The notes: generated by a model not told the origin, from the letters alone. 60,772 nt of DNA from Chara braunii (GCA_003427395.1 BFEA01000973.1:40608-101379), one strand, 5' to 3'; counted from the first letter of the stretch, positions 12,270 through 23,605 are shown. Program-made: numbers and translations.

Positions 12270-13880
12270 GTAGTTCTCGTTTTCAACGAGGCAATTAACA
12301 CAACTAACCTAGATAAAGCGGTCGTGGGATCGAGTCCCGACCGTTCAAACTTAGGCAAAACGAAAGGTAGAGCTCCCTGTCAAAAGGGAGCTAGTTCGGA
12401 GGGTGGCGGACCTTGATCCCCAGATCCCCCACATATCAACCCTGTACTGAAACCTACTGAGCTAGCTACCACTTCAAGTAGAAAGGGAGTAACTCTAGTA
12501 TATATAAAGTAATGTGGCTTTGTCCAACCAATGACCTGAGCACATTCTAGCCAGCGCTAGCGTGCACGCTTGCTAATCTGCGTGCCTATCTGAATGTCCG
12601 CCGCCTTGAGCGTGTGCGTGACCCGCAAGGGCACGTATTTCATCGGAAGGCCCGAAGGGCCGGTACTTAGCCGTGGCTGCGGCATCGAGGGTCGTGACGG
12701 GGTAAACGCTCAAGTGGCGGGTACTCGACTCGGAGGCCGAAAAGTTAAAAATTTTTAAACCCCTGGTACCGGTAAATAGACAGGTACCAGACAAAGTCTC
12801 AGTGCGTGTCGTAAATCTACCTGACACAACATCAACCCAACTGACCCTTCGACCTCTTTTGTCGAGGGGTATTACTACGAATCCTAATCACCACGGCGCG
12901 CGTCATAATAACGCGCGCACACACTTAACGAAATTTTCTCACCGGTTTTGCCCCGGCCTCAGTGACCGAGGAATTTGCTTCCAGTGTCACGCCAAGCGTG
13001 CACACCCCCTTTATTCCCGATTGGCTTCGTTATGGTAGCCGACGCCGCGACCATGTCGAATGCAAAGACATGGCAAAATACCCTTGTAAGGGTATTTTGT
13101 CCGACAGTATCCCAGACCTCATTAAGCGACGTTCTCGTCGCTCGGAGAGCTAAATGCACATAAAGGTGTTTTCCGACAAGCAAATCGTCAAATCCGAATC
13201 CTGAAATGAAATGTGGTTTCAGGATTGACACCGTCATCTTACTTTTCATTATTACTGCCGAGATTTTAACCCGGGTCTCCCACATGAAATATAATGACTG
13301 GAAGTGGGGATACTTGATCTGTACTACAGTACATGAAATAGTTAAGTATGACAACGCACCTTTCCTTCCCCCACACCCTTAGTCTTTGGCCCAGGTATTC
13401 GTTGGTTGTTTTCAGGGTCGGTGTCCGCGTGCGAACTCAACCCGTCAAACGCGGGTCCTAACCGAGACCTTGGTTGTTTAACTCTCGATATTACTTGTCC
13501 AAAGTTGCCTGTTGTCCTGCCCGAAGCCTAATACAGGAGGACAACGGTCTCCATCTCGACCCACCACAGTCCTGCTGATTAGGCCGGAGCTGCGGCCCAC
13601 CGTGTTGTTGCTTATCGGTGGTTACCCTCGTTGGTTGCGCAACGATGGGTTAGTCATCCTATGAATTTCAAAATAATATCGACCCCTTCGACACCCACCT
13701 GAATAGGTTCCTTCACTGGGGTGGCCATCCCCTCTAGCCCCTATTCTAGGCCATAGTCGAAGGGTCCGCTGCCTGGTTATGCTAGGTCAGCAGCCCACAC
13801 TGGGAGTTACGTCCCAACGATGCCAATTTTCCACCATAGGCTTGGTAGTGATATGCCCTCAGGTTAACCCTTGAGGTGGA
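12270..13880. other. Hairpin-dense region (copy A)
   Basis: Many perfect or near-perfect inverted repeats in 1.6 kb: CTCGTT/AACGAG 12,276-12,290; GGTCGTGGG/CCCGACC 12,320-12,342; AGCTCCCT/AGGGAGCT 12,371-12,392; palindrome AGCGTGCACGCT 12,559; CTTGAGCGT 12,605 with ACGCTCAAG 12,706, enclosing GGCCC/GGGCC; CTGGTACC/GGTACCAG 12,763-12,790; CCCTTCGAC/GTCGAGGGG 12,845-12,869; GCGCGCGT/ACGCGCGC 12,896-12,918; CACGC/GCGTG 12,988; CCATGTC/GACATGG 13,051-13,073; AAAATACCCTT/AAGGGTATTTT 13,075-13,098; AGCGACG/CGTCGCT 13,125-13,142; AATCCTGAAA/TTTCAGGATT 13,197-13,226; GTTGTCCT/AGGACAAC 13,511-13,545. No coding region recognised. Confidence 0.75.
12501..12508 (+). promoter_or_regulatory. TATA-box-like TATATAAA (copy A)
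   Basis: TATATAAA inside CTCTAGTATATATAAAGTAATGTGG, followed 50 bp later by the run of hairpins. The same box and context are kept in copy B at 39,849-39,856. Promoter function is inferred from the motif only. Confidence 0.3.
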
Positions 13881-14430
13881 TGGACGATGCTTTAAATAAA
13901 CTAAATAAATGAGAACTTTTAATAAATTGAGCATTCGTCAAGGGCCACTCAGGGTTGTGCCCTCCAAGTCTTTGATCATAGCTCGGTGAGGCATGCACCT
14001 CGGGATCATTTTGAATATATATATATATATATACATAAAACCATTATTTTTGTATATATAACCATTATTTTTAAGATAAACTTTTATTGACTCTTTGCTT
14101 GTCAGAATCCACGAAGAAAACATCACTTTCATAAAGATTGCCAAATAATTTCTGCAAAAGAATTGATAAGACTCAAAGGAGTCTATCCATGTCGTAGCAT
14201 GCTCTCAAACATGAATTGCATAATCAATCCAGCCTTTGAAGTTTCACAAGCACTCATCAAACTTTCACATAAAGTACAAATCCGTCCTTTCCTCTATCAC
14301 CTCTTTAGATCTCAACAGAGTCTAGTAGTGATAGACGAAGAGAGATCTTAGGTTACCGGAGACTCAACCAAAGACAAAGGCTCACACACAATGTAACAAG
14401 TGCGTCCTGTTCACCAGCTCATCCCCCCCC
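13881..14430. other. AT-rich spacer, possible LTR remnant on minus strand
   Basis: On the minus strand a purine run ending GGGGGGGGA (about 14,429-14,437) is directly followed by TGAGCTGGTGAACAGG and, ~340 bp on, by GTCAATAAAAG, which contains an AATAAA polyadenylation-type signal. A polypurine tract followed by TG is the usual layout at the start of a 3' LTR. No matching 5' LTR was found in the window, so this stays a suggestion. A short (TA)n lies near 14,015-14,032 and AACCATTATTTTT occurs twice. Confidence 0.3.
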
Positions 14431-14709
14431 TGAAAGAAATATAAATACAAATATGTTATAGAGTCAGATTGTTACTCACCTCTACTACCCTTCAACTACC
14501 TCACATGTTTTTTTCCTATACTACTTTCTATGCTAAGTTTCCTTATCTGACTGAAGAAAGCAACACAACATGTTTTACACCTTTCCTCTGTCTAACTGAA
14601 GAAGAAAACACATACCCCCTTGCTCTAAATTACCCCTTTCTCCTTCTCATAATTGTTTCACAAGCCAATATAAGTCATGATTCACTCAGAAACACTTACC
14701 TATTCCTAT

Positions 14710-16640
14710 CTAGAAATCAATTGGCAGTTCCAGTATCCTGTGGAGCGCTACCTTGCCTCCCTCAGGTATCCTGAGAATGATCTGCCCTGTGCAGGCCACC
14801 AATCTCTTATGACTATCATATCTGGCCTTTCCTTCCTTGATGTAAACTGCCAGAATGGAACACTCATCCCTGAGATGCCCTTGCTGAGTGCAGAAGAAAT
14901 ACCTCTGTCCAGCTTTGCTAGGCTTGATTCTCTTTATGTCTGGCTGGGTCGAAGTCTCAGCCTGATCCTCAGTCCCTTTTGGTGAGCTCAACTCAGATTC
15001 TCTTTGTCTTTTGCCCTGTCTTGGCAGAGGCATAGCCACACTCTCACTTCCCTTCTTTTCTGGTGCAGGAAATTCTCTTCTTTTCTCCTCAGTCTGTACT
15101 CCCTTCTCTTCACCCCTTTTTCTTTCTACCATCTCTGAGGCTTCCTTTTCTTTCCCCTGATGGCTCAATCTGAGTCCCTCCATTCCTTTCAATATCTCTC
15201 CCCATCTTTTCTCCCATTCCTGTCCCAACTTCTTTCTTTCTGAGATTTCATTGTCCAGGTCCAGTCCTAACACACTGACCTCAGAGCCCAGATCATCCAC
15301 CTTTATTTTTATCTTTCTTCTTGTGGTCACTTCGTTCTCTAATTCTTTGCTTTGCACATTCAGCGCGACCCTCAATTGACTCACTTCTTTTTGCAATTCC
15401 TCCTTCTCTTTCTTCAATTCCTTCACTTCCTTCCTCATTTCTTCCATATCTCTCATCAACTTCTCCACCTAGGCATCCCTCTCATCTTTCTTTTTTCTTA
15501 TCTCGCTCATCTCTTCCCTTTCTCTGTCTCCAATCGACCCCTCTTCCTCAGTTCTCTTGACCTTGGGAGCCTTGCCTCCTTCCTGGATCTTCTTTCCCTC
15601 TCCAGCGTCTTTACTCCTCTCTCCTTTTCACTCCTCCTTTTCTGTGCCTCTTCCCTTCCACTCTCAATTGACCTTTTCTTTCCAAGTTTTTTCTTCCTTA
15701 GTACCACTCTTGCTCCCATGCTTATTTTCCTCCCTTCTGCTACCTCCTCCTCTTTCTGTTCATCTTCCTCTGCCTGATCTGATCCCTTGCTGCTGCTCTT
15801 GGGGGAGACCCTCGTCTTGTTGTTCAATCTTTTCAGAGGCACATTATCCTCTTCTTCATCCTCTGCCTCTTTCCCCTGTGGCTCAGCCATCTCTTTTCCA
15901 ATCCATAACCCCCTCTCTTGCAACCTTTCCTTTCTTGTCTGATTCTGCCTGGCCTGGGTGTAGGCCATCCACAATTCTGTTGTTATTCTCTTCCAGGTCC
16001 GACTCCCTTCCACAATTCCCTTTACTTCCTCATTTTCACTCCTTTCTGATCTTGCGATCAACTGTTTCATTTTTTCCTCCTCGTTCCATTCTCCTCTCTC
16101 GGCGGCCAGCTGCAAGCTTTCGATAAAGTCCTCTAGATTGGTCCCATCAAACCTCAAGTCATCTTCCACATCGTCCCTTGGGAAGTCCCCCATGTCCTTC
16201 CATAGTCTCACCTTGCATACCCTTCATCTCGTGCATCCTGCCACCACTCCTTCAATCCTTCTCTTGTACATTCCTGCTCCAGTCACATTCGCAATTTTCT
16301 CCCTGTCACCCCATTCTCTCCTGAATGCGTACTCTTCAAGGTCTCGCAGAAAAATTCGCAGGCTGTCTCCAGCCCTGTAAATGGACAGCTCTTCTAGGTT
16401 TCTTGAGACTCTCTAATCCCTCATCAGCTCGCCCTTTCTCAATGTAGGTCCAGAGGGCCCTGCCACTGCTCCTCTCTGCGTCATGACCTCTTCTTTCCAA
16501 GGGTCACGCTTGCACACAGAGAAGGAGCAGATGACAGGTACGAGGGTCAGATCATCACCAAGGCAACATTCCTTGTCAAACACAAGTTGACAATGCCCTC
16601 CTCTAACAGACAGTCCATACACACACACATATATATATAT

Positions 16641-16646
<6 letters not shown>
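14710..16646 (-). pseudogene. Second retrotransposon gag-like pseudogene (coiled coil plus defective zinc knuckle)
   Basis: Read on the minus strand, one frame runs from 16,646 to 15,507 through in-frame TAG (16,415-16,413) and TGA (16,226-16,224). A frameshift near 15,507 and a TAG at 15,471 precede the next frame (15,468-14,710). Two short capsid-like blocks follow each other: one around GDSLRIFLRDLEEYAFRREW, the other around DLRFDGTNLEDFIESLQLAA. Then comes a highly charged Glu/Lys/Arg region, a heptad-like coiled coil (MEEMRKEVKELKKEKEELQ), and YFFCTQQGHLRDEC, a CCHC knuckle whose first Cys is Tyr. No protease or RT follows; the reading ends about 270 bp before the polypurine-like tract at 14,437. 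Likely a truncated or non-autonomous Ty3-type element. Gag identity is by resemblance, so moderate confidence. Confidence 0.6.
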
Positions 16647-16690
<44 letters not shown>

Positions 16691-16760
16691 CTCATATATA
16701 TATATATATTTCATATATATATATATATACACATATATACATACATGAGCGTATATACAC
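16619..16760. repeat. (AT)n/(CA)n microsatellite between the two gag/pol remnants
   Basis: Long (TA)n with CACA interruptions, separating the integrase end at 16,911 from the gag-like pseudogene. Further TATA/CATA-rich sequence continues to about 16,870. Frames here (for example a Tyr/Ile-rich one at 16,547-16,762) are artefacts. Confidence 0.9.
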
Positions 16761-16910
16761 ACACATATCCCTACTTATACCCCTTTGCATCCATGTATGT
16801 ACACATACACATATATATATATGTCTGCATGTATGTATCCATATATGTGTGAGCATAATCTTGGGCAATTGGGTACATACCTGCTTAGAAACTGATACGC
16901 ATATGCATGC

Positions 16911-18236
16911 CTAAACAACTTCCCAATCTATCCGAGCTTTCCGTATTGTAGCTGAGCTTATCTCTTCTCTGAATCGGAACTTCTTCAGTCTAGATCCTGA
17001 GACCCAGTCCTTCCTTGGAGTCTCATCCATCTCTTCTAGCTCATATGCCCCATGAAGTCCCTGTTTCATGACTTTGAATGGTCCTAGCCACCGTTTGTCC
17101 AATTTTCATGACCACTGCATTTCTAGAGAGGAATCGTAGAGTAGTACTGTCTCGCCAACTTGTAGAGGTTCGAGTCTTACTCTAGGTAGTTTGTCCCACT
17201 TTTCCTTATCCTTTCCCCTGCTGTCTGCAACGTTCATGACCGCTTCCTGCACCCTTTCTTCAGTGACGCCGATCTGTTTTGCCCTTAGATCCAGCAGTTC
17301 CTTCAAGGTCAAATTGTTTTTCAGGTCCTGTCTGCGCCAAGTTTTCAGGAAACTTTCAATTGGAAATGTGGCGTGACGCCCATACCAGAGTGTCGCAGGC
17401 GCATACCCGGTCGTCCTTTTTACAGTGATGTTCTCCACAAAGAACACTGTTTTTAGGAACTTTGGTTAGAGGTTTGGCTTTCCACTGGTCCATTTGACCA
17501 GTAAGTTAGTAATTGTACTATGGCCTCTTTCGACCGGTGCATTAGCCTGTGGATGAGCCGTAGTCGTATAGTTACCTATGACCCCCAATTCCTTCAGCAA
17601 CTCCTTCACTTCCCCACATGTGAACTCAGACCCTCTGTCCATTGTAAACTCCAATACGAAAGGGTATCTAAGATAATATTCTTTAATACAATCTGCCTGC
17701 GTTGTCCCGGTCTTGTTCCTGATCGCTCTGCCATCAACGAATCCAGTAAGGTTGTCCCTCGCGTCAAATATATAATTATATCCTCCCAGACCTAGCGGCA
17801 TAGCCAGTAGATCCAGGTGAACAACCGCCCCTACTTCCTTGATATATCCAGGATGCAGAGGTTCCTTGTACCTGATAGGCGATCGAATTTGACAGGGCAC
17901 ACACGATTCACAGTATTTTCGGGTCATCTCAAATATTCCTTCCCAGTAGTAGAGCTCCATCGCCTTTTTGTAAGTAGCCGCGAAACTCCGTTGCCCTCCG
18001 ACTATTCCATTATGCAGTGCGGCTATTACGTCAATCTGACGATTCCTCCCACATACTACACGTCGCAGCGGCCCCCTCTTGTCCCTGATGAACAAATTGT
18101 CACCTTTTACCACATAGTGGTCTCTCATCCTGAGAGTCTTTTCACTCACTTCTCTCTCTCTTTTATCTCCTGAGAGGAGCAACCCCATTTCTAAATAGAA
18201 TCCATCGTACTCCTCCTCCCTGAATTCCTCTGAGAT
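16911..18236 (-). pseudogene. Integrase of element 1
   Basis: Zinc-binding region HNGIVGGQRSFAATY...CESCVPC: the first His and both Cys are present, but the position normally held by the second His is Gln. Catalytic core: HLDLLAM, FTMDRGSEF and PVERGHS give the D,D-35-E pattern (35 residues between second Asp and Glu). After TAA (17,468) the frame continues with ATLWYGRHATFPIES and, after TGA (17,108), the C-terminal KRWLGPFKVMKQG DNA-binding-like module. Integrase inserts the cDNA into the genome. Two in-frame stops make it non-functional. No chromodomain was recognised beyond 16,911. Confidence 0.85.
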
Positions 18237-18239
18237 CTA

Positions 18240-19289
18240 CTCTTCATCAAATTCATAATCATCCCCAATAATTATCTCATCAGCCTTTACCATTCCTCTC
18301 TCATCATTTGCTTGAACCTGTAATAGCGAATTGGTCAGGTAGTACATTCTTCCCATCATGGCTACCTGCTCATCTGCCTGTTGGACTCCTGCTTCGATCA
18401 TTCGCGGCTCATCCATTATCCTATAGTTTTATGCCAGAGCCAACTCCATCCTCCACTCCGTATTTTTCTCACCCCAAGAGTCCTCTTCCTCTAATGGTGT
18501 GAGTATCAGGGAAGACTCTCTCATAAATTCGGCCGGTGGATGCCACATTGGATTTCCTCTCTTCATCTCCTTATTTTCGACAAACATGAACCAACAGTTC
18601 AGATGAGTTTACATGTCTTCCCCTTCCTAAAAAAATCCATCTACCGGACGCGTTTTTTCATTAGATTCTCTCTGGTTTCCCCACTCAATTCTGCTCATGT
18701 CGTCCGCCCTGTTCTTGTTCCCAAGGATCCGTTCTAACTGAAAATCGAACATCCAGATATAAGTAAGCCATTAGGCTATGGTCGGATCTGAGGGCGAAAA
18801 ATTATTGAGTGAGTACACAAGCGTCGTAGGATCGATCCTTAGTACAAACCTCCTCCCAAAGAGGTAATGCCTAAAGATTCTTAGGCAATGTAGGACCACC
18901 AAGGCTTCCCTTTTAAGCTGCGAGTAGTTTCTTTCTGTCGAGTTGAGCGTCCGACCTTCAAACCTTAGCGGCCTTTCCTTTCCCTCACTGTCTGCCTGAA
19001 TCAAGACGTCTCCCACGGCGGTTGGCCCAGCATCGGTTTCAACTATGAAGGGTCTTTCCATAGTCGGATCAAAGCCTGGTACCCCTAGTACCAGTCCTCC
19101 TTCTCTGAATTCCTTCTTCAATTCTTCCACCACTTCTTTTTGATGGTTTCCCCATTCCCATGCCTGATCCTTACGGACTAGCTTCCTTAGATGCTCTGTT
19201 TTGCTAGCAAATCTTTCTATGAATCTCCTCCAGAACCCACAGGTACCAAGGAAACTTCGAACTTCACCCACATTTCTGAAAGGAGTGGG
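18240..19289 (-). pseudogene. RNase H domain and linker of element 1
   Basis: Same frame as the second RT part. Starts with GEVRSFLGTCGFWRRFIERF, the thumb/connection typical of Ty3 elements, then RNase H with the acidic residues of ETDAGP, KREAL and RIDPTTL. A TAA at 18,773-18,771 lies just before WLTYIWMFDF...GNKNRADDMSRI, the end of the domain. A further ~170 residues link to integrase, broken by TAG (18,629), TAA (18,611) and TAA (18,431); TAG at 18,239 opens the integrase part. RNase H would remove the RNA strand during reverse transcription. Confidence 0.85.
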
Positions 19290-19292
19290 CTA

Positions 19293-20511
19293 TTATAGGA
19301 TTTTATTGGTCTTCTTCTTATCAGGGCGCCGACCATGCTTTTTGCAAATGTATCCTAGAATGGTCACCTCCTTTACATAATGTCTCGACTTTACTCCACT
19401 GACGGTGAGGTTGTATTCTTCTAGTAGCGATAGGACTTCTCTCAATCCCTGAACATGCTCCCATACAAACCTTCTTACCCCTGGAGCCACCTCTGACTCA
19501 TCCTTCTTAATCGGACCCTTAACTGCAAGATCATCTATGTATGGTTCGGTGATCTGAGGGCTAATGGGCTGCATTACCCTGATCATGCTTCGTTGCACCA
19601 TAGCCACATCATTGGTCCATCCTTGCGGCGCAACATTCATATCGGCCAATCCCCTTGGCGTGTGCATCACCGTGATGGGACGGTCTGCCGGATAGACTGG
19701 AAACTGATTATATGAAGGACACAATCGACCTTCTTGCACAAGCTTCTGACAACTGGCCAGCGTTGGGCAAACCTCGTGCATCCCTTACAGTTACCACGTT
19801 CAGTCGTTGGAGGTCTTGCACCCATCTGAGAACTTCATTTGGCTTTACAAAGCAGAACCATGTAGACGCGTACGGTCCATTGGAATATCCTGCAACATCC
19901 GTACGGATTTTTCCATCTAGGTACACTACCACCCTTCTGCGATCCTCGGGGTTGGGGTACTTAGCTCCTCGGACATTCCATGACTCGTGAGGTACAGTAT
20001 GAATGCGGATCATCTCTATCTTGTCCACATCCAACCTCCCACGTTGATCATCATTAAAGGCATATGCCCCATGCTTTTCTCGTATCAGCTCCTTCACCAA
20101 TTTCTCCTCTTGCCTTGTCAGAAACCCAGGTTCCCCTATTATCAATTTTTTCTCAGTCTCATCGTCGATACGACAGGACCCATTCTGGATGCCTTCCCTC
20201 ATTCGCTGTATCATTTCTTTTTCCTGATCATAGTACACCCCTTCTTCTTGACTCACTAGAACTGACACAGGGTGACTTTTCTTGTCTACCGTCTTGTACC
20301 TCCTTTTGGTGCCCTGCTTGAGCCCACCCCTAAAAAATGCTGACCGACAGCTTGAGCATTCGGCGCATGCGGCACTATCATCTGAGGAGGAGGCGGTCGG
20401 TAAACGAGATCGACCCTTCCCCCTCTGGATCGTCTTGGATCCTTTCTGCGAGTGCCCTGACCTCGTCCGGATCAGCCATCCCAAAGGCTGATACCTGTTC
20501 CACTGCGTCAC
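19293..20511 (-). pseudogene. Reverse transcriptase of element 1 (frameshifted, motif A deleted)
   Basis: The first part (20,511-19,708) reads into the RT fingers: FCFVKPNEVLRWVQDLQRLN and VTVRDARGLPNAGQL, then RSIVSFI and a stop. The second part, in another frame (19,781-19,293), resumes at YNQFPVYPADRPITVMHTPRGL and includes motif C YIDD (19,541-19,530). In this family, motif A (with the first catalytic Asp) lies between SFI and YNQF. Here it is missing, consistent with a deletion of about 17 bases near 19,708. TAA-TAG close the part at 19,295-19,290, but the same frame continues into RNase H. The enzyme is therefore inactive. Confidence 0.85.
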
Positions 20512-22438
20512 TAATATTCGTTAGACTTAATACAAATCCTTTGGCTTCTTCGTTATCTGACTCCTCTTCTCCTTCTTCCCATTCCAGTTCTCTCCTCCTA
20601 TTCTCTGATTCCTCGAATGTATAGGATCTGACATTGAGCCTGTTCTTCGAGCTGTGTGGGCCGGTATTCCTACAGGTGATAACCTCAAAGTTCTCACAGG
20701 CAGGATCACACAAGATGACGAACATGGTGCCGTCGTGCTTGTTCATAATGAGCGACTCGGATCTGCACAGGAATGATCTGCCCAATAATATTGGGAGATC
20801 CAAGCTGGGCAGGACGTAGAAACACGTATGTACCTTGACTCTTCCAATCTCTATCACCATATTCGACGCAAACCCCGTGTACCCGGTCTTGCCGCTGGCT
20901 CCATTGAGAAACCCGCAGTCGTTTTCATCTACCTCCAGTCCTAGTTTTACTGTCGTTTCTCCGTTTATAATGTTCATTTCTGCCCCGGTGTCGACCATCC
21001 CAGGACACGTCTTCCTCTTTATCATAACATCTATTGACGCTGTTCCCACGAACTTCCAGTCCATTTTGCTTCCTGCCATGCTCCAGTTTGCCTCTTTGGG
21101 AATCAGGTCCCCCATCCTGACCGAGACCACTCTCCGGCGTGATAACCTCGCCTTCACCATTTCTCTTAACTTAGGAGCCGAAGCTAGAATTTCCTTCAGA
21201 TTTAGCAATTCATTGTGACCTTCTAGTAGCTTATTTACTAGACCTTCCAGGTTTACCCCTTCTTCGATCGACATCTGGTACTTTTTCTTTTTGCTCGGCG
21301 CTTCGTCCTTTTTGGATCTTCCTTCTTTAACTTCACCTTTCCTTCTCTTAGCCCTGATTTCCGCCTGCCTCTCTTCTTCCTCCCTAATCTTTTCATCCTC
21401 GTCTTCATCACCTTCTACCATGATAGGTGGTTCTTCCTCTGCAGGCTGGGAAGTCTGGGCTTGCTCCTTTGGAGGATTCCCTCCTGCGGGTTTTCTTATA
21501 GCAAACAGAATCGTTCCTCTTACGCTTCTTTGAACCCCACTGTTCTTTGCGGCCATGTTGGCCCTCAACATTCTTGGGTTGGGCTCATTTGGCCCATCTT
21601 CCGATCCTCCACGTCCCATGGTAAATACTTTCGGGCACCCAACCCCTTCTTTTCCCGCTTCTTCATATACCCCTTGAAGCCTCAAATGCAGCTTTTGCAT
21701 CTTATTCACTAGATCCTTCATCCTATCTAACGTGTCCCTGACGTTAATCCTAGCGTCATCCTCTTCTGCTTCTTCTTCCACAAGGGGTACGTCTTCCTTG
21801 CTTCCTTCGATCCCCATCCGACTCAGTTTTTCTTCTAGTTCAGTTACATCTTCCACCCGTACGACTGGTCCTTCCTTTTCTTGCCACATTTTGAACATTC
21901 CCGGGGCGTTGGGACCTAGCGCGGCTATGCGAAGGGCCTCTTCTCTACTGCCTTCCGGAATCTCAGGATCGATCGGCCTTCCTGTTCTGTCAAACACCTC
22001 GCCATCTATGTTCGATGTTACGTGTCCATCGCGCTCGTCGAGCTTCCTGACGTGGCATCGCTTTACTGTGTGTCCTTTGATCCCACAGTGGGTACAAATG
22101 CATTCGCTGTAGTCTATCCATCCTCCATAGCCTTGGTCGTAACCACGACCATACCCCTGCTGGTATTCTTGCCCTACCAGATTCGCACCCCCTTGGAGTT
22201 GTCCCCAGTTTCCACCTTGATACCCACTTCCTCTATTTCCTGCTCCTCGTTCCCCTGGTCCCTGATTTCTATCAGCATTCCTACCTCTTCCACGTCCTTG
22301 TCCTTGTCCTTGCCCTTGTCCTTGGGACCTGTTCTGGGTTTGGCCACCCTGGCGACTCGATCCTGGTTGGTTCTGCCTTGTTAGTTGAAGTTGTCCCGTG
22401 TTTTGGTCTCCTCCCAAATTATGATTTTGGGGTAACAT
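20378..22438 (-). pseudogene. Gag nucleocapsid and aspartic protease of element 1 (686-codon open frame)
   Basis: Begins with a Gln/Gly/Arg-rich stretch including (QG)n, then a canonical CCHC zinc knuckle at about residues 115-128 (C115, C118, H123, C128), acidic and Lys-rich linkers, and a retropepsin-like protease with the active-site DTGA at about 483-486 and the C-terminal ILLGRSF motif near 550. It would bind RNA and cleave the polyprotein. It is in the same frame as the upstream gag part. Its end overlaps the start of the pol frame (20,511), which is in another phase: either a frameshift signal or a mutation. The protease core appears intact. Confidence 0.85.
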
Positions 22439-22711
22439 GGGATACGGACCCTACGTAGGCCATGACCCTACCGGGAAGTACCCAGGCCATGCTCCCATAG
22501 GCGGACCCACGGGCCATTGACCATATTGTGCTGTGCTCGTTGACGGCTCATGTCCATATTAGACTATCGCTTGTTGAGTTACTTGTCCTTTTCCCGACCC
22601 TTGTCCTCCGATAGCGATATTTTTAGCCTTCCTCAGACACTTGGTCAGTTTGACCGTTCTTTCTGGTTCTCCATCTTCGGCCTCTTCCTCTCCATTTTCC
22701 TCTTCCTTCCT

Positions 22712-23506
22712 TCACTTTCCTGATGGCTGTGTCACTGTTAACACTTTCGATGGTGTCACTCTTTCCCTAAACTCTTTTATCTCATTTGACATATTGCTCA
22801 ACACTCCTCCAAGTACACTATCCGTTCCTTGGATCGTCCCTACTGCCTTTCTTTTCTTTCGTTCGACCTTGATTTGGTGATGGAACACTTTGTCCATGTC
22901 TCCCGCCGCGATGTTCCTTTTAATGGTTTCCCAGGTTGTCTTTCTCCCGGCGGCTCTCCCTCGAGTTAGTTCCATCGCCTCATACCCAGAGAATTTTCCT
23001 AGGAATATGACGCACTGCATCTCTTCAGACAGTCTCGGGACCCTCTCGGCTGTCTTTTCGAATGTGTTGGCGAACGCCCTGATCATGGTGAAGTCATCTC
23101 TGTTCATGTTATAGAGATGGTCAATCGTGAGCAAACCATCTCCTAGTTTAAACGTCTTTTGCATGCCCCTTTTAAACTCAGCCCAGTCATTGTTGGACTT
23201 TCTCACTACCTCTTCTACGTCAGAGGTGCACTCCCACCATACGTATTCGAAGAACTGGGCAAATTTCTCGGCCGGTGTCAATTGGTTGAAGATTTGCTGA
23301 AGTAATTCTAACCAATGAGTCACCCTATCCCCTTTGAAAGGGAATATGTTTATTCTCGGTAGGTTAGACCTCTTTATCGTTCTCTTCTCTAGTAACTTGA
23401 CAATTTCCGCCGCGGTGATCGGCGGCCCTCCATTGGCGTTGGCATCCCATCTTTTCTCTTTTTCTTTCTTGGTTCTCGCTAGACCGTAGACCCTGGTAAG
23501 ACACAC
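22712..23506 (-). pseudogene. Gag capsid-like region of element 1
   Basis: Open frame of 264 codons beginning with GTG at 23,506; no ATG lies near the frame opening. Contains an N-terminal helical stretch and the retrotransposon Gag core (INIFPFKGDRVTHWLELLQQ, AEKFAQFFEYVWWECT, KSNNDWAEFKRGMQKTF), then a basic region (KVERKKRKAV). In the same frame, TGA at 22,712, a TAA and a TAG separate it from the zinc-knuckle/protease part starting at 22,438, showing that gag-pro was one polyprotein. Gag would form the capsid and package element RNA. Assignment rests on the residue pattern and position before the zinc knuckle. Confidence 0.7.
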
Positions 23507-23605
23507 AAAACGATCATTGATCTAACCCTTTCGTCACTATCTCGACATATCCTTTACTCTTGTCACTTGTTCTCACCCTATATGACTTTTCATACCCCTT
23601 TCCTC

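Larger units (their letters stand above)
1..13106. repeat. Large direct duplication, copy A
   Basis: This segment is collinear with 27,887-40,454. Left part (1-4,481): several percent substitutions, small indels and different microsatellite lengths. Middle (4,482-10,344): no difference noticed by eye except one resolved N. After the gap, homology resumes at about 11,551 and runs to 13,106 with a few percent divergence. The stretch 11,150-11,550 has no counterpart that I can see in copy B. The mixture of diverged and identical parts is odd and is treated under findings. Confidence 0.9.

Noticed and set aside
12320-12342. tRNA gene suspected from GGATCGAGTCCCG (B-box-like stem-loop)
   Set aside because: No matching acceptor stem, D-arm or anticodon arm can be placed 40-70 bases upstream; it fits better as one of the many local hairpins.
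15321-16380. Ser/Leu/Pro-rich plus-strand frames opposite the gag-like pseudogene
   Set aside because: Antisense shadows of the Glu/Lys-rich coiled-coil sequence; low complexity.
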